From an uncultured Actinomycetes bacterium (GTDB lineage Bacteria > Actinomycetota > Thermoleophilia > Gaiellales > F1-60-MAGs149), in contig CAJCBN010000420.1 of NCBI GenBank assembly GCA_903960645.1, positions 1 to 7,753 of the forward strand: DNA of 7,753 nucleotides. The letters run 5' to 3'. Shown here in pieces: positions 1 through 6,468 of this stretch. Within the stretch, counting starts at the first letter, position 1; the number at the start of each line of letters is the position of its first letter. Below the pieces are notes generated by a model that was not told the DNA's origin, made no database searches, and saw only the letters and a program-made list of their open reading frames with translations. Both the position numbers and the translations under genes were made by a program.

Positions 1-741
1 CGGTACGAGGTACTTGACCACGTTGGTCAGCACGGGGTAGGAGACCGGCATCGTGATCAGGACCTTCGAGTAGACGTTGGTCTTGGTCGAGTCGAGCGAT
101 CCGAAGTCCGTCGGGTAGGCGTAGTCAGACGCGGCAATCGAAGGCGTGCCGATGTCGTAGCCCGGGATCGAGATCTCGTCGGAGATGTCGATCGACGAGG
201 AGTTCGTGACGTAGCGGATGCTCTGCGACTCATTCTTGATGTCCTCGATCTCGATCAGCAGCCGCTGCGTGCCGAAGGGATAGTCGGCAAGGGCCAGCCG
301 GCTGTTGAACGCGCCCTGGTAGTGGGTGAGGTAGTACAGCGTGCCGTCGGATTGGAGCTCCGGCTCCTCCGTGGCCGTCCACGACGTCAGCTGCCAGGCC
401 TCGTAGAGGTTCATGAACTCCATCGTCTTCCACGGCTCGAGCGCCTCATTCGACCAGCGCAGCCACACGTAGATATCAGCGCTGAAGCTGTTCGTCTGTG
501 GGTCCACCGTCTGGATGTTCTGGACGTACGCGCCGATCAGCACCTCATCGTCGGCCAGTTGACGAGTGAGCTCACCGTTTCCCGTGGCCTCCGTGGCCGC
601 CGTGGCCGCCGTGGCCGACGAGGACGACCGCGACGGGAGGGCGGCGACGCCGATCGCCGTGAGCAGCAGCATGGTGACGGCGAGCGCGAGCAGGGTGCCG
701 CGCCGCGGCCGTGTGTCGCGGAAGCGTCCGCGGGGGATCAT
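1..741 (-). CDS. Prokaryotic pentameric ligand-gated ion channel (Cys-loop receptor family), N-terminal part
   Basis: Partial gene: 247 codons are open to the left edge, so the membrane domain is outside the window. I translated this frame by hand. Residues 1-14 are basic, 16-35 form a hydrophobic signal segment, and 40-55 are a Ser/Ala/Thr linker. From about 60 to 235 the pattern fits the extracellular beta-sandwich of pLGICs: YVWLRW (91-96) matches the strand-2 tryptophan motif, DYPFGTQ (153-159) matches the FPFD/YPFD turn of the family, and an alternating hydrophobic strand (LLIEIED) follows it. The last residues, SYPVLTNVVKYLVP (234-247), resemble pre-M1 and the start of M1, ending on the conserved M1 proline. 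There are no cysteines, as in bacterial members, which lack the disulphide loop. Family role (GLIC and ELIC are the model proteins): cell-membrane channel opened by a ligand or protons. The ligand here is unknown. The ATG overlaps the stop of the upstream P450 (ATGA) and has no Shine-Dalgarno of its own, so translation is probably coupled. Oddity: Gly157 replaces the usual Asp of PFD. Confidence 0.75.
   Translation of the reverse strand, partial: MIPRGRFRDTRPRRGTLLALAVTMLLLTAIGVAALPSRSSSSATAATAATEATGNGELTRQLADDEVLIGAYVQNIQTVDPQTNSFSADIYVWLRWSNEALEPWKTMEFMNLYEAWQLTSWTATEEPELQSDGTLYYLTHYQGAFNSRLALADYPFGTQRLLIEIEDIKNESQSIRYVTNSSSIDISDEISIPGYDIGTPSIAASDYAYPTDFGSLDSTKTNVYSKVLITMPVSYPVLTNVVKYLVP
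583..618. repeat. Four tandem 9-bp units in the linker of the channel gene
   Basis: Four consecutive copies of a 9-bp unit, consensus CGTGGCCGC on the plus strand, with differences only in the first and last copies. The unit length is a multiple of three, so copy-number change would keep frame. On the coding (minus) strand it gives an Ala/Thr-rich run at about residues 42-53, between the signal segment and the receptor domain. Confidence 0.7.
738..741 (-). other. ATGA start/stop overlap joining P450 and channel genes
   Basis: Read on the minus strand, the channel ATG (741-739) shares two bases with the P450 TGA (740-738). The 20 bases upstream of this ATG contain no purine-rich ribosome site. 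This arrangement is typical of termination-reinitiation coupling and implies one mRNA for both genes. Confidence 0.8.
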
Positions 742-1994
742 CGGGCCACACGGACCGGCATGGACTTCACGCCGTTTACGAAGTTGGAGCGCACGCGGCG
801 TACGGGGCCGTTCGACTCCAGCTGCAGGTCGCGCCGCAGGAGCTCCTCGAGCAGCACGCGGATCTGAAGACGGGCGAGCCAGGCGCCGAGGCAGAAGTGC
901 GGGCCGCCGCCACCGAAGCCGAGGTGCGGGTTCGGATCGCGCGTGATGTCGAAGGCGTGCGGGTCGTCGAAGACCGCCTCGTCGTAGTTGGCGCTCATGT
1001 ACCACATCACGACCTTGTCGCCCTCGGCGATCTGCTTGCCGCGCAGCTCCGTATCCGAGAGCGCCGTGCGGCGCATGTAGAGCACCGGCGTCGCCCAGCG
1101 GATGATCTCCTCGACCGCGGCACCCATCAGCTCGGGACGCTCGCGCAGGAGCGCCAGCTGATCGGGGTTGTCGATGAACGCGCCCATCCCGTGCGTCAGC
1201 GTCGTGCGGGTCGTCTCGTTGCCCGCCAGGATCAGGATCTGGAACATGTTGCAGTACTCGAGCTCGGTCAGCCGGTCGCCGTCGACCTCGGAGTGGATCA
1301 GCCGCGAGACCAGATCGTCCGTCGGGTGCGAGCGGCGCTCCTCACCGATCTGCCGGCCGTACTCGAACACGTGGTACGAGGCCGGGCTGCCGAACGGCAG
1401 GTCCTTCGGATCGATGCCCGGCGGCAGGCTGTCGTAGTCGGGCGCGTAGTCGGGATCGTCGATCGCGATCATCTGGTTCGACAGCGTGATCATCTGCTCG
1501 GCATCGGCCGGCGGCACCCCGAGGATGTTCAAGAGGACGGTGATCGGCAGCGGCTCGGCGACGTCGAGCACCCAGTCGAACTCCCCCTGCGCAACGGCGG
1601 CATCGAGCAGGCTCGCAGCCGTCGCGCGGGCGAAGGCCTCGTGCGCGTTGATGGCCTTCGGGGTGAAGAGGGGGGAGACGACGCGGCGCAGGTGCTGATG
1701 CAGCGGCGCATCCGAGTCGATCAGGCTGCGCCGCTTCTCGAGCGACTCGGGCTCGACCTCCTCCAGCATCGTCAGGCCCTCGCCCGACGAGAAGACCTGC
1801 GGGTTCTTCGAGACTGCGACGACGTCCTCATGCTTCGTGATCGCCCAGAAGCCGTGGTTCGGTGCGGACTCGGGATGCCAATGCACGGGATCCTCGTGGC
1901 GCAGCAGCGCGAACTCATCGTGCAGCACGCGCTCCTCCCACCGCTCCGGCGTGATCAGATCGACGTGGCTGAGGTCTTCGGCGGGGGATGCCAT
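738..1994 (-). CDS. Cytochrome P450 (first of two paralogs)
   Basis: A 418-residue soluble bacterial class I P450 of normal length with no membrane anchor. It is a heme monooxygenase that inserts one oxygen atom into an organic substrate and needs an external ferredoxin/reductase. Visible motifs: C-helix DAPLHQHLRR (95-104); I-helix AGNETTR (257-263) with the Glu/Thr proton-relay pair; K-helix ExxR at E296-R299; heme loop FGGGGPHFCLG (360-370) with Cys368 as iron ligand. The AGNETTR and FGGGGPHFCLG forms recall the CYP124/CYP125/CYP142-type group of actinobacteria, which includes steroid side-chain and lipid oxidases, but the substrate cannot be assigned. It is roughly half identical by eye to the P450 at 3815-5086, with long shared runs around HWHPE, GFWAITKH and FSSGE. 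An in-frame TAG nine bases before the ATG rules out a longer protein. There is no Shine-Dalgarno, so it may be read from a leaderless transcript. It overlaps the channel gene downstream. Confidence 0.95.
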   Translation of the reverse strand: MASPAEDLSHVDLITPERWEERVLHDEFALLRHEDPVHWHPESAPNHGFWAITKHEDVVAVSKNPQVFSSGEGLTMLEEVEPESLEKRRSLIDSDAPLHQHLRRVVSPLFTPKAINAHEAFARATAASLLDAAVAQGEFDWVLDVAEPLPITVLLNILGVPPADAEQMITLSNQMIAIDDPDYAPDYDSLPPGIDPKDLPFGSPASYHVFEYGRQIGEERRSHPTDDLVSRLIHSEVDGDRLTELEYCNMFQILILAGNETTRTTLTHGMGAFIDNPDQLALLRERPELMGAAVEEIIRWATPVLYMRRTALSDTELRGKQIAEGDKVVMWYMSANYDEAVFDDPHAFDITRDPNPHLGFGGGGPHFCLGAWLARLQIRVLLEELLRRDLQLESNGPVRRVRSNFVNGVKSMPVRVAR

Positions 1995-2000
1995 GGGTGA

Positions 2001-2006
2001 AGCCTA
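2001..2006 (-). promoter_or_regulatory. Possible leaderless -10 element (TAGGCT) for the first P450
   Basis: On the minus strand TAGGCT fits the actinobacterial -10 form TANNNT and occupies bases -12 to -7 relative to the ATG. Transcription would then begin at or next to the A of the start codon. This would explain the missing Shine-Dalgarno and how the P450 can be expressed just beyond the permease terminator. No good -35 hexamer is visible at the usual distance, so the call is tentative. Confidence 0.3.
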
Positions 2007-2015
2007 AACGCAGAA

Positions 2016-2057
2016 GGCCCCCGTCCGGTGCCGGCTGAGCCGGACCGAACGGGGGCC
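2016..2057 (-). terminator. Hairpin terminator after the permease gene
   Basis: GGCCCCCGT (2016-2024) pairs perfectly with ACGGGGGCC (2049-2057). The stem continues through one mismatch into CGGT/ACCG and a CCGG/CCGG top around a short loop. Reading leftward (minus strand), the stem is followed by TTCTGCGTTT, a modest T-rich tail. It begins 13 bases after the permease stop and ends 21 bases before the first P450's start, so it probably ends the permease message or acts as an attenuator for the P450-channel pair. Confidence 0.7.
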
Positions 2058-2069
2058 GCATGCAGTCCG

Positions 2070-3635
2070 TTACGAGGCGGGAACGTCCTCGTGCAGGTAG
2101 CGCCCGATGCCCGCGTACTTCTGCGGGTTCGTGGCGCGCAGCACCAGCGCGATGACCACACCGATGGCGAAGATCACGATCGGCCACACCCACAGGTACT
2201 GGATGAACGGCACGTCCGCCGCACCGGAGAGGTCTCCGCGGAACTTGAACAGCAGGTAGACCGCGTAGGCCTGCGTGATCGCCGCGGCGATCGGAGCGAC
2301 CAGCGTCTTGAACCAGTGGAAGCCGTCCTTGGCCTTCGTCAGGAAGTAATAGATGATCGCGACCGACACCAGCGCCTGGATGGCGAGGATGCCAGCGACG
2401 CCGAGCAGCGGGCTCCACGTGCCGAGCTTGAGGAGCGCACCGAGCGTCGTCGGGTCATACAGGAAGAACGCACCGACCCAGATCGTCACGAAGAGGCCGG
2501 CGACAACACCGGCGACGTGCGGCGACTTGTGCTTCGGATGCGTCTTGCCGAGTGCACTCGGGAGCACGCCCTCGCGGCCCATCGAGAACAGGTAGCGGCA
2601 GCCCGTGTTGAAGAACGCCATCTGGCAGGCAAACGAGCCCGTGATGATGAAGATGCCGAACAACGTGGTCAGCCAGCCACCGACGTACTGGTCGGACATC
2701 GGGTAGAAGATCGAGGCGATCTCACCCGCGTACTGCTGGTTGACGAGATCCGCCGAGCCCTGCTTGCCGGCAGCGGCGACGAACATCCACATCACGAACA
2801 CGTACAGCACGCCGAGGCCGATCACCGAGACGTACATGGCGGGTGCCATGACCTTCTTCGGCTCCTTGGCCTCCTCCGCGTAGTTCGGCGCCATCTCGAA
2901 GCCGACCCACGACCAGAACGCCGCGAACAGGGCGATGCCCGTCGCGCCGGCCACGATCGCCATGTTGCCGCCCGAGTCAAAGACCGCCAGCGGGTTGAGC
3001 GACTCGAACACGAGTCCGTCAGGACCACCGCCCTGGACGAGCACCGCGACCGAGAAGATCAGCAGCACGGCTAGCTCGGCCACCAGAGCGATGCCGAGAA
3101 TGCGAGCTGTGACCTCAATGTGGAAGAACATAAACGCGGTCATCAAGATGATGGTGCCGAACAGGAAGATCCAGACGGGAATGTCCCAGCCGAACCACTC
3201 CATCAGGTTCGCGCTGAAGAAGTACGACGTGACGCCCGTTACCGCGGCCGAGAAGACCAGGTAGCAGAAGGTCATCAGGATCGCCGTGCCCATGCCCATG
3301 ACGCTGCCGAAGGCATGCGAGATGAACGAGTAGAAGCCGCCGGCGGCGGTGACGCGACGCGCCATCTCGATGTAGCCCACCGAGAAGATCGTCAGCACGA
3401 TCGTCGCGAGGATGAAGGCGCCCGGCACGGCCCAACCGGCGCCGAGAATGCCGACCGGTCCGTTGAAGAGCATGGCCGAGATCGGCGCAGCTCCCGTGAC
3501 GCAGCAGAAGAGCACCTGACGCGTGTTCAGGACGCCCTTCGCAAGGTGGTGTTGCCCGGTCATCGGATTGATGATGTCCGCGGCAGGAGCATTGCTCCCG
3601 GAGTCCGTAGCCAAGTCCCTCTCCTTTTTCTCCAT
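2070..3635 (-). CDS. APC-superfamily amino acid/amine permease
   Basis: A 521-residue inner-membrane transporter of usual family length with about 12 hydrophobic segments (roughly 42-62, 68-90, 110-139, 151-171, 177-200, 224-246, 266-288, 318-340, 373-392, 398-431, 441-464, 478-500). Family signatures: TM1 with TGAAP (47-51), the unwound substrate-binding helix; AAGGFYSFISHAFG (97-110) leading into TM3; the TM6 end VGFEMAP (244-250) followed by EEAKEPKK (254-261); and the TM8-9 loop YLFSMGREGVLP (348-359). APC carriers move amino acids, polyamines or other amines by proton or solute coupling; the substrate here is unknown. The open frame extends 44 codons upstream, but I chose the ATG at 3635 because a GGGGAGGGG site lies just before it and the extra residues look non-coding. 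It is transcribed away from the second P450, sharing the divergent intergenic region. Its neighbours suggest import of an amine or amino-acid-like compound (inference). Confidence 0.92.
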   Translation of the reverse strand: MEKKERDLATDSGSNAPAADIINPMTGQHHLAKGVLNTRQVLFCCVTGAAPISAMLFNGPVGILGAGWAVPGAFILATIVLTIFSVGYIEMARRVTAAGGFYSFISHAFGSVMGMGTAILMTFCYLVFSAAVTGVTSYFFSANLMEWFGWDIPVWIFLFGTIILMTAFMFFHIEVTARILGIALVAELAVLLIFSVAVLVQGGGPDGLVFESLNPLAVFDSGGNMAIVAGATGIALFAAFWSWVGFEMAPNYAEEAKEPKKVMAPAMYVSVIGLGVLYVFVMWMFVAAAGKQGSADLVNQQYAGEIASIFYPMSDQYVGGWLTTLFGIFIITGSFACQMAFFNTGCRYLFSMGREGVLPSALGKTHPKHKSPHVAGVVAGLFVTIWVGAFFLYDPTTLGALLKLGTWSPLLGVAGILAIQALVSVAIIYYFLTKAKDGFHWFKTLVAPIAAAITQAYAVYLLFKFRGDLSGAADVPFIQYLWVWPIVIFAIGVVIALVLRATNPQKYAGIGRYLHEDVPAS

Positions 3636-3814
3636 GTCCCCTCCCCGGCCGGATGATCCGACTGCAGGACGACGCTCAGCGTAGAGGTTCGGCACCGAGG
3701 ATTGCAACCCTTCCGTAGCGTCAAAGAGCGCACGGTTGTCAGCAATCCCGCGGTTTTGAAGAGGCAAATCGCGGCATTGGGCGCTATCGGTAGGATTTTC
3801 CCTGAGGAGGAGCG
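3636..3814. promoter_or_regulatory. Divergent intergenic region between permease and second P450
   Basis: This 179-bp gap separates two genes read in opposite directions, so it should hold both promoters and any shared operator. For the leftward direction the only clear hexamer is TTGACG (plus-strand positions 3719-3724), a -35-like match, without a convincing -10. For the rightward direction TTGAAG (3756-3761) and TAGGAT (3791-3796) are present but badly spaced (29 bp). I see no strong palindrome that would mark an operator. The purine-rich GAGGAGG at 3804-3810 is the ribosome site of the P450. Confidence 0.5.
3638..3646 (-). promoter_or_regulatory. Ribosome-binding site that sets the permease start
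   Basis: On the minus strand GGGGAGGGG ends two bases before the ATG at 3635, with its GGAGG core 4 bases away. It favours this start over the more upstream in-frame ATG at 3767, which would add 44 residues with no permease character. Confidence 0.7.
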
Positions 3815-5086
3815 ATGACCGGAACGCTGGATCTATCTGCCATTGAGCTGAAAGACCCCGACGTGTATTTGCACGGCGTGCCGCACGAGTCCTTTCGGCT
3901 CTTGCGTGAACACGATCCCGTGCATTGGCATCCGGAGACCGCGCCCGATCCGGGCTTCTGGGCGATCACGAAGCACGCCGACGTGGTCGCGATCTCGAAG
4001 GATCCCGAGCGGTTCTCGTCAGGCGAGCGGTTCATCTACTACGAGGAGATCCCCTCGGACGCCCTGGAGATGCGGCGCTCGATGATCGAGACGGACCCGC
4101 CGGACCATACGCGCCTGCGCCGCATCGTCAGTCCGCTGTTCACGCCGAAGATGGTCGACGCCTACCGCGGGCACACCCGCGCCGTTGCCGATCGTCTGCT
4201 CGATGCGGCCGTTGCCAAGGGCGAGTTCGACTGGGTGCACGACATCTGCGAGATGCTGCCGATCCGCGTCTTCGTCGACGTCTTCGGCGCACCCGAGTCC
4301 GACGCCGACTACCTGGCCAAGCTCGCGAACATGCTCGTCGCCATCGATGATCCCGATCTCGCACCACCGCCGGAGATGTACGAGCACGCCCGTGCTCGGG
4401 GCTACGAGGAGCACCAGCTGCCGTTCAATAGTCCGGCCGCGCTCTACCTCTTCGATTACGCGCGCGACCTGTGCGAGGCGCGTCGGCTGGATCCGCAGGA
4501 CGACCTGATCACACGCCTAGTCTCGGCCGAGTGGGAGGGCGAGCGCCTCACCGACTCCGAGCTCGTCAACTTCTGCCAGCTGCTCGTCTTCGCCGGCAAC
4601 GAGACGACGCGCAACTCGCTCGCAACCGGCATGCACCAGCTCATCCTCGAGCCGGAGCAGCTCGACCTGCTGGAGCGCGACCGCACGCTCATGAAGGGCG
4701 CGGTCGAAGAGATCCTGCGCTGGGCCACACCGATCTATACGTTCCGGCGCACCGCGACCGAAGACGTCGAGCTGCGCGGCCAGGAGATCCGGAAGGGCGA
4801 CAAGCTGATGCTGTACTACATCAGCGCCAACTTCGACGAGGAGATCTTCGAGGACCCCGAGCGGTTCGACGTGACACGTGATGCATCAGCGCAGGTCGTC
4901 TTCGGCGGCGGTGGACCGCACTACTGCCTCGGCGCCTTCCTGGCGCGCATGCAGATCGAGACGCTCTTCACCGCCGTGCTCGACCGCGGCCTGCGCTTCG
5001 AGGTGAGCGGTCCGACCGCGCGCCTGCGTTCCAACTTCGGCAACGGCTTCAAGACGCTGCCGGTGCGCGTGGTGGCTGGACGATGA
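3815..5086 (+). CDS. Cytochrome P450 (second paralog)
   Basis: A 423-residue soluble bacterial P450 with all landmarks intact: C-helix DPPDHTRLRR (94-103); I-helix AGNETTR (260-266); K-helix ExxR E299-R302; heme loop FGGGGPHYCLG (363-373) with Cys371 as iron ligand; C-terminal SNFGNGFKTLPVRV matching the SNFVNGVKSMPVRV end of the first P450. It is a monooxygenase needing ferredoxin and reductase partners, neither of which is in the window. The start is set by GAGGAGG at 3804-3810, 4 bases before the ATG. It is the first gene of a probable plus-strand operon: the amine ligase follows after 60 bp and the tailed protein 14 bp later. The clear paralogy with the 738-1994 gene, placed on the opposite strand with the permease between, suggests duplication and related but not identical substrates. 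The CYP family cannot be fixed by eye. Confidence 0.95.
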   Translation: MTGTLDLSAIELKDPDVYLHGVPHESFRLLREHDPVHWHPETAPDPGFWAITKHADVVAISKDPERFSSGERFIYYEEIPSDALEMRRSMIETDPPDHTRLRRIVSPLFTPKMVDAYRGHTRAVADRLLDAAVAKGEFDWVHDICEMLPIRVFVDVFGAPESDADYLAKLANMLVAIDDPDLAPPPEMYEHARARGYEEHQLPFNSPAALYLFDYARDLCEARRLDPQDDLITRLVSAEWEGERLTDSELVNFCQLLVFAGNETTRNSLATGMHQLILEPEQLDLLERDRTLMKGAVEEILRWATPIYTFRRTATEDVELRGQEIRKGDKLMLYYISANFDEEIFEDPERFDVTRDASAQVVFGGGGPHYCLGAFLARMQIETLFTAVLDRGLRFEVSGPTARLRSNFGNGFKTLPVRVVAGR

Positions 5087-5132
5087 CGGCTATCCTGCCG
5101 TTCATTGGTGCCCTCGGGAGGGGCGATACGAG

Positions 5133-5138
5133 AGGAGG
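5133..5138 (+). promoter_or_regulatory. Ribosome-binding site that sets the ligase start
   Basis: AGGAGG lies 8 bases before the ATG at 5147, an ideal distance. An in-frame TTG at 5105 would give 14 more residues, but it has no comparable site and the additional residues do not look like the family's N-terminus. Confidence 0.8.
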
Positions 5139-5146
5139 CCCGGAGC

Positions 5147-6454
5147 ATGGGCGCTGACGACTTCGATCTGCTGAAGGCGATCGACAAGGGAGAGATCCGC
5201 GAGGTCGAGGTTGCCTGGGCGGACCATCAGGGGTATCCGCGCGGCAAGCGCATCCCCGTCGAGGTCTTCCTCGGCCGGCTCGAGAAGGGCATCGGATTCG
5301 CCGATGCGTCGCTGACGTGGGACTACGCGGGCGACGTCCTCGACGGCTGCCGCGTGTCCGGCTGGGAGACGGGGTACCCCGATTTCTTCCTCATTCCCGA
5401 CGTCTCGACCGCGCGCCGCCTGCCGTGGCGCGATGGCGTGGCGATCGTCCAGGGCGACGTCAAGGACCATCACGGCGATCTCATCAAGTACGCGCCGCGC
5501 AGCATTCTGCGCCGCGTCGTCGACCGGCTCGCCAAGCTCGGGTACACGGCGTCGATCGGCGTCGAGATCGAGTTCTACCTCGTCGACGACGATATCCAGC
5601 CGGCCGCCGATGGCATCCAGTGCTACTCGCTCGCCAAGGCCAACGACCTCGAGCCGATCTTCAGCGAGCTGCTCGACGGCCTGCGCGGCTTCGTCGACGT
5701 CGAGGGCTCGAACGTCGAGTACGGCCCCGCCCAGTGCGAGGTCAACCTCAACCACGGCGACCCCATCTGGGCGGCCGATCAGGCCTTCCGCATGAAGTAC
5801 GGCATCCGCGAGGTCGCGCGTCGCCACGGCGTCACGGCGACCTTCATGGCGAAGCCGTTCAACGGCCAGTCCGGCTGCTCCATGCACCTGCACGTGTCGC
5901 TCCGGAAGGACGGCAAGCCCGTCTTCGCCCCGGTCGATGGCTCCGAGTCGGAGACCGCACGCTGGGCGATCGGCGGCATGATGGAGCACCTCGCCGGCAT
6001 CACCCTGCCGGGCGCGCCGACCGTCAACTCGTACAAGCGCTTCGAGGCGGGCAGCTTCGCACCGACCACGGCCACGTGGAGCCGCGACAACCGCACCTGC
6101 GCGATCCGCTCGCTGATCGAGGGCGAGAACTCCACCCGCATCGAGTTGCGCACCGGGGCCTCTGACGCCAACCCGTACTGGGCGATCGCCGGCATGCTCG
6201 CCGCCGTCTGCGCCGGCATCGAGAGCAAGGCCGATCCGGGCACCGTGATGAGCGGCAATCTGTACGAGTCGGGCGTCGCCCTGCCGACCACGCTGATCGA
6301 GTCGGTGGCCGCCTTCAAGGCCGACACGACGATTCAGGCGATACTTGATGCAGACGTGTGCAACGACCTCTGTGTGATCTCTGAGCGCGAGTGGAACGCG
6401 TTCGTCTCGGCCGTCACGCAGTGGGACTACGACCGCTACCTGAAGATCGTCTGA
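5147..6454 (+). CDS. Glutamine-synthetase-like glutamate-amine ligase
   Basis: A 435-residue enzyme of the glutamine synthetase fold, probably a cytoplasmic oligomer, that would use ATP to join the gamma-carboxyl of glutamate to an amine. N-terminal beta-grasp: DHQGYPRGKRIP (26-37) and FADASLTWD (51-59). Catalytic domain: GVEIEF (138-143) with metal ligands E140/E142; VEYGPAQCEVNL (190-201) with E191/E198; SGCSMHLHVSL (242-252) with the ATP/metal histidine; NSYKRF (294-299); DNRTCAIR (314-321); RIELR (331-335). GSFAP (302-306) aligns with GYEAP of true glutamine synthetases, so Phe304 replaces the Glu that gates and deprotonates ammonium. Together with the modest length this favours gamma-glutamyl-polyamine, -alkylamine or -anilide type ligases (PuuA/IpuC-like) over ammonia assimilation. 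The specific amine is unknown. NLY (371-373) resembles the adenylylation-site region, but the LP context is altered. The gene sits in the P450 operon, 60 bp downstream of it. Confidence 0.9.
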   Translation: MGADDFDLLKAIDKGEIREVEVAWADHQGYPRGKRIPVEVFLGRLEKGIGFADASLTWDYAGDVLDGCRVSGWETGYPDFFLIPDVSTARRLPWRDGVAIVQGDVKDHHGDLIKYAPRSILRRVVDRLAKLGYTASIGVEIEFYLVDDDIQPAADGIQCYSLAKANDLEPIFSELLDGLRGFVDVEGSNVEYGPAQCEVNLNHGDPIWAADQAFRMKYGIREVARRHGVTATFMAKPFNGQSGCSMHLHVSLRKDGKPVFAPVDGSESETARWAIGGMMEHLAGITLPGAPTVNSYKRFEAGSFAPTTATWSRDNRTCAIRSLIEGENSTRIELRTGASDANPYWAIAGMLAAVCAGIESKADPGTVMSGNLYESGVALPTTLIESVAAFKADTTIQAILDADVCNDLCVISEREWNAFVSAVTQWDYDRYLKIV

Positions 6455-6456
6455 CC

Positions 6457-6463
6457 GGAGGAG
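6457..6463 (+). promoter_or_regulatory. Ribosome-binding site of the tailed protein
   Basis: GGAGGAG lies 5 bases before the ATG at 6469 and within the 14-bp gap after the ligase stop. It confirms that translation starts ahead of the Lys/Ala-rich tail, so the tail is a real part of the protein. Confidence 0.8.
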
Positions 6464-6468
6464 CCACC

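Noticed and set aside
322..867. Plus-strand open frame (181 codons) across the channel and P450 ends
   Set aside because: Runs of RGRRGRRG arise from the complement of the 9-bp repeat. The minus strand gives a coherent receptor domain.
711..2000. Long plus-strand open frame (429 codons) opposite the first P450
   Set aside because: Composition is Arg/Val/Asp-rich nonsense typical of antisense frames in high-GC genes. The opposite strand holds a P450 with every motif intact.
2028..3074. Plus-strand open frame (348 codons) opposite the permease
   Set aside because: Low-complexity His/Arg/Asp-rich translation with no domain. It is a shadow of the permease.
5086..5101. Small hairpin ACGGC/GCCGT after the second P450
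   Set aside because: The stem is only 5 bp with no T tract, too weak to call a terminator inside a probable operon.
5105..5129. TTGGTG and GATACG as an internal promoter before the ligase
   Set aside because: Spacing is wrong and neither hexamer fits well. The 60-bp gap is more simply explained as an operon spacer.
5102..5989. Minus-strand open frame (295 codons) opposite the amine ligase
   Set aside because: Shadow frame. The plus strand has all glutamine synthetase motifs and a good ribosome site.
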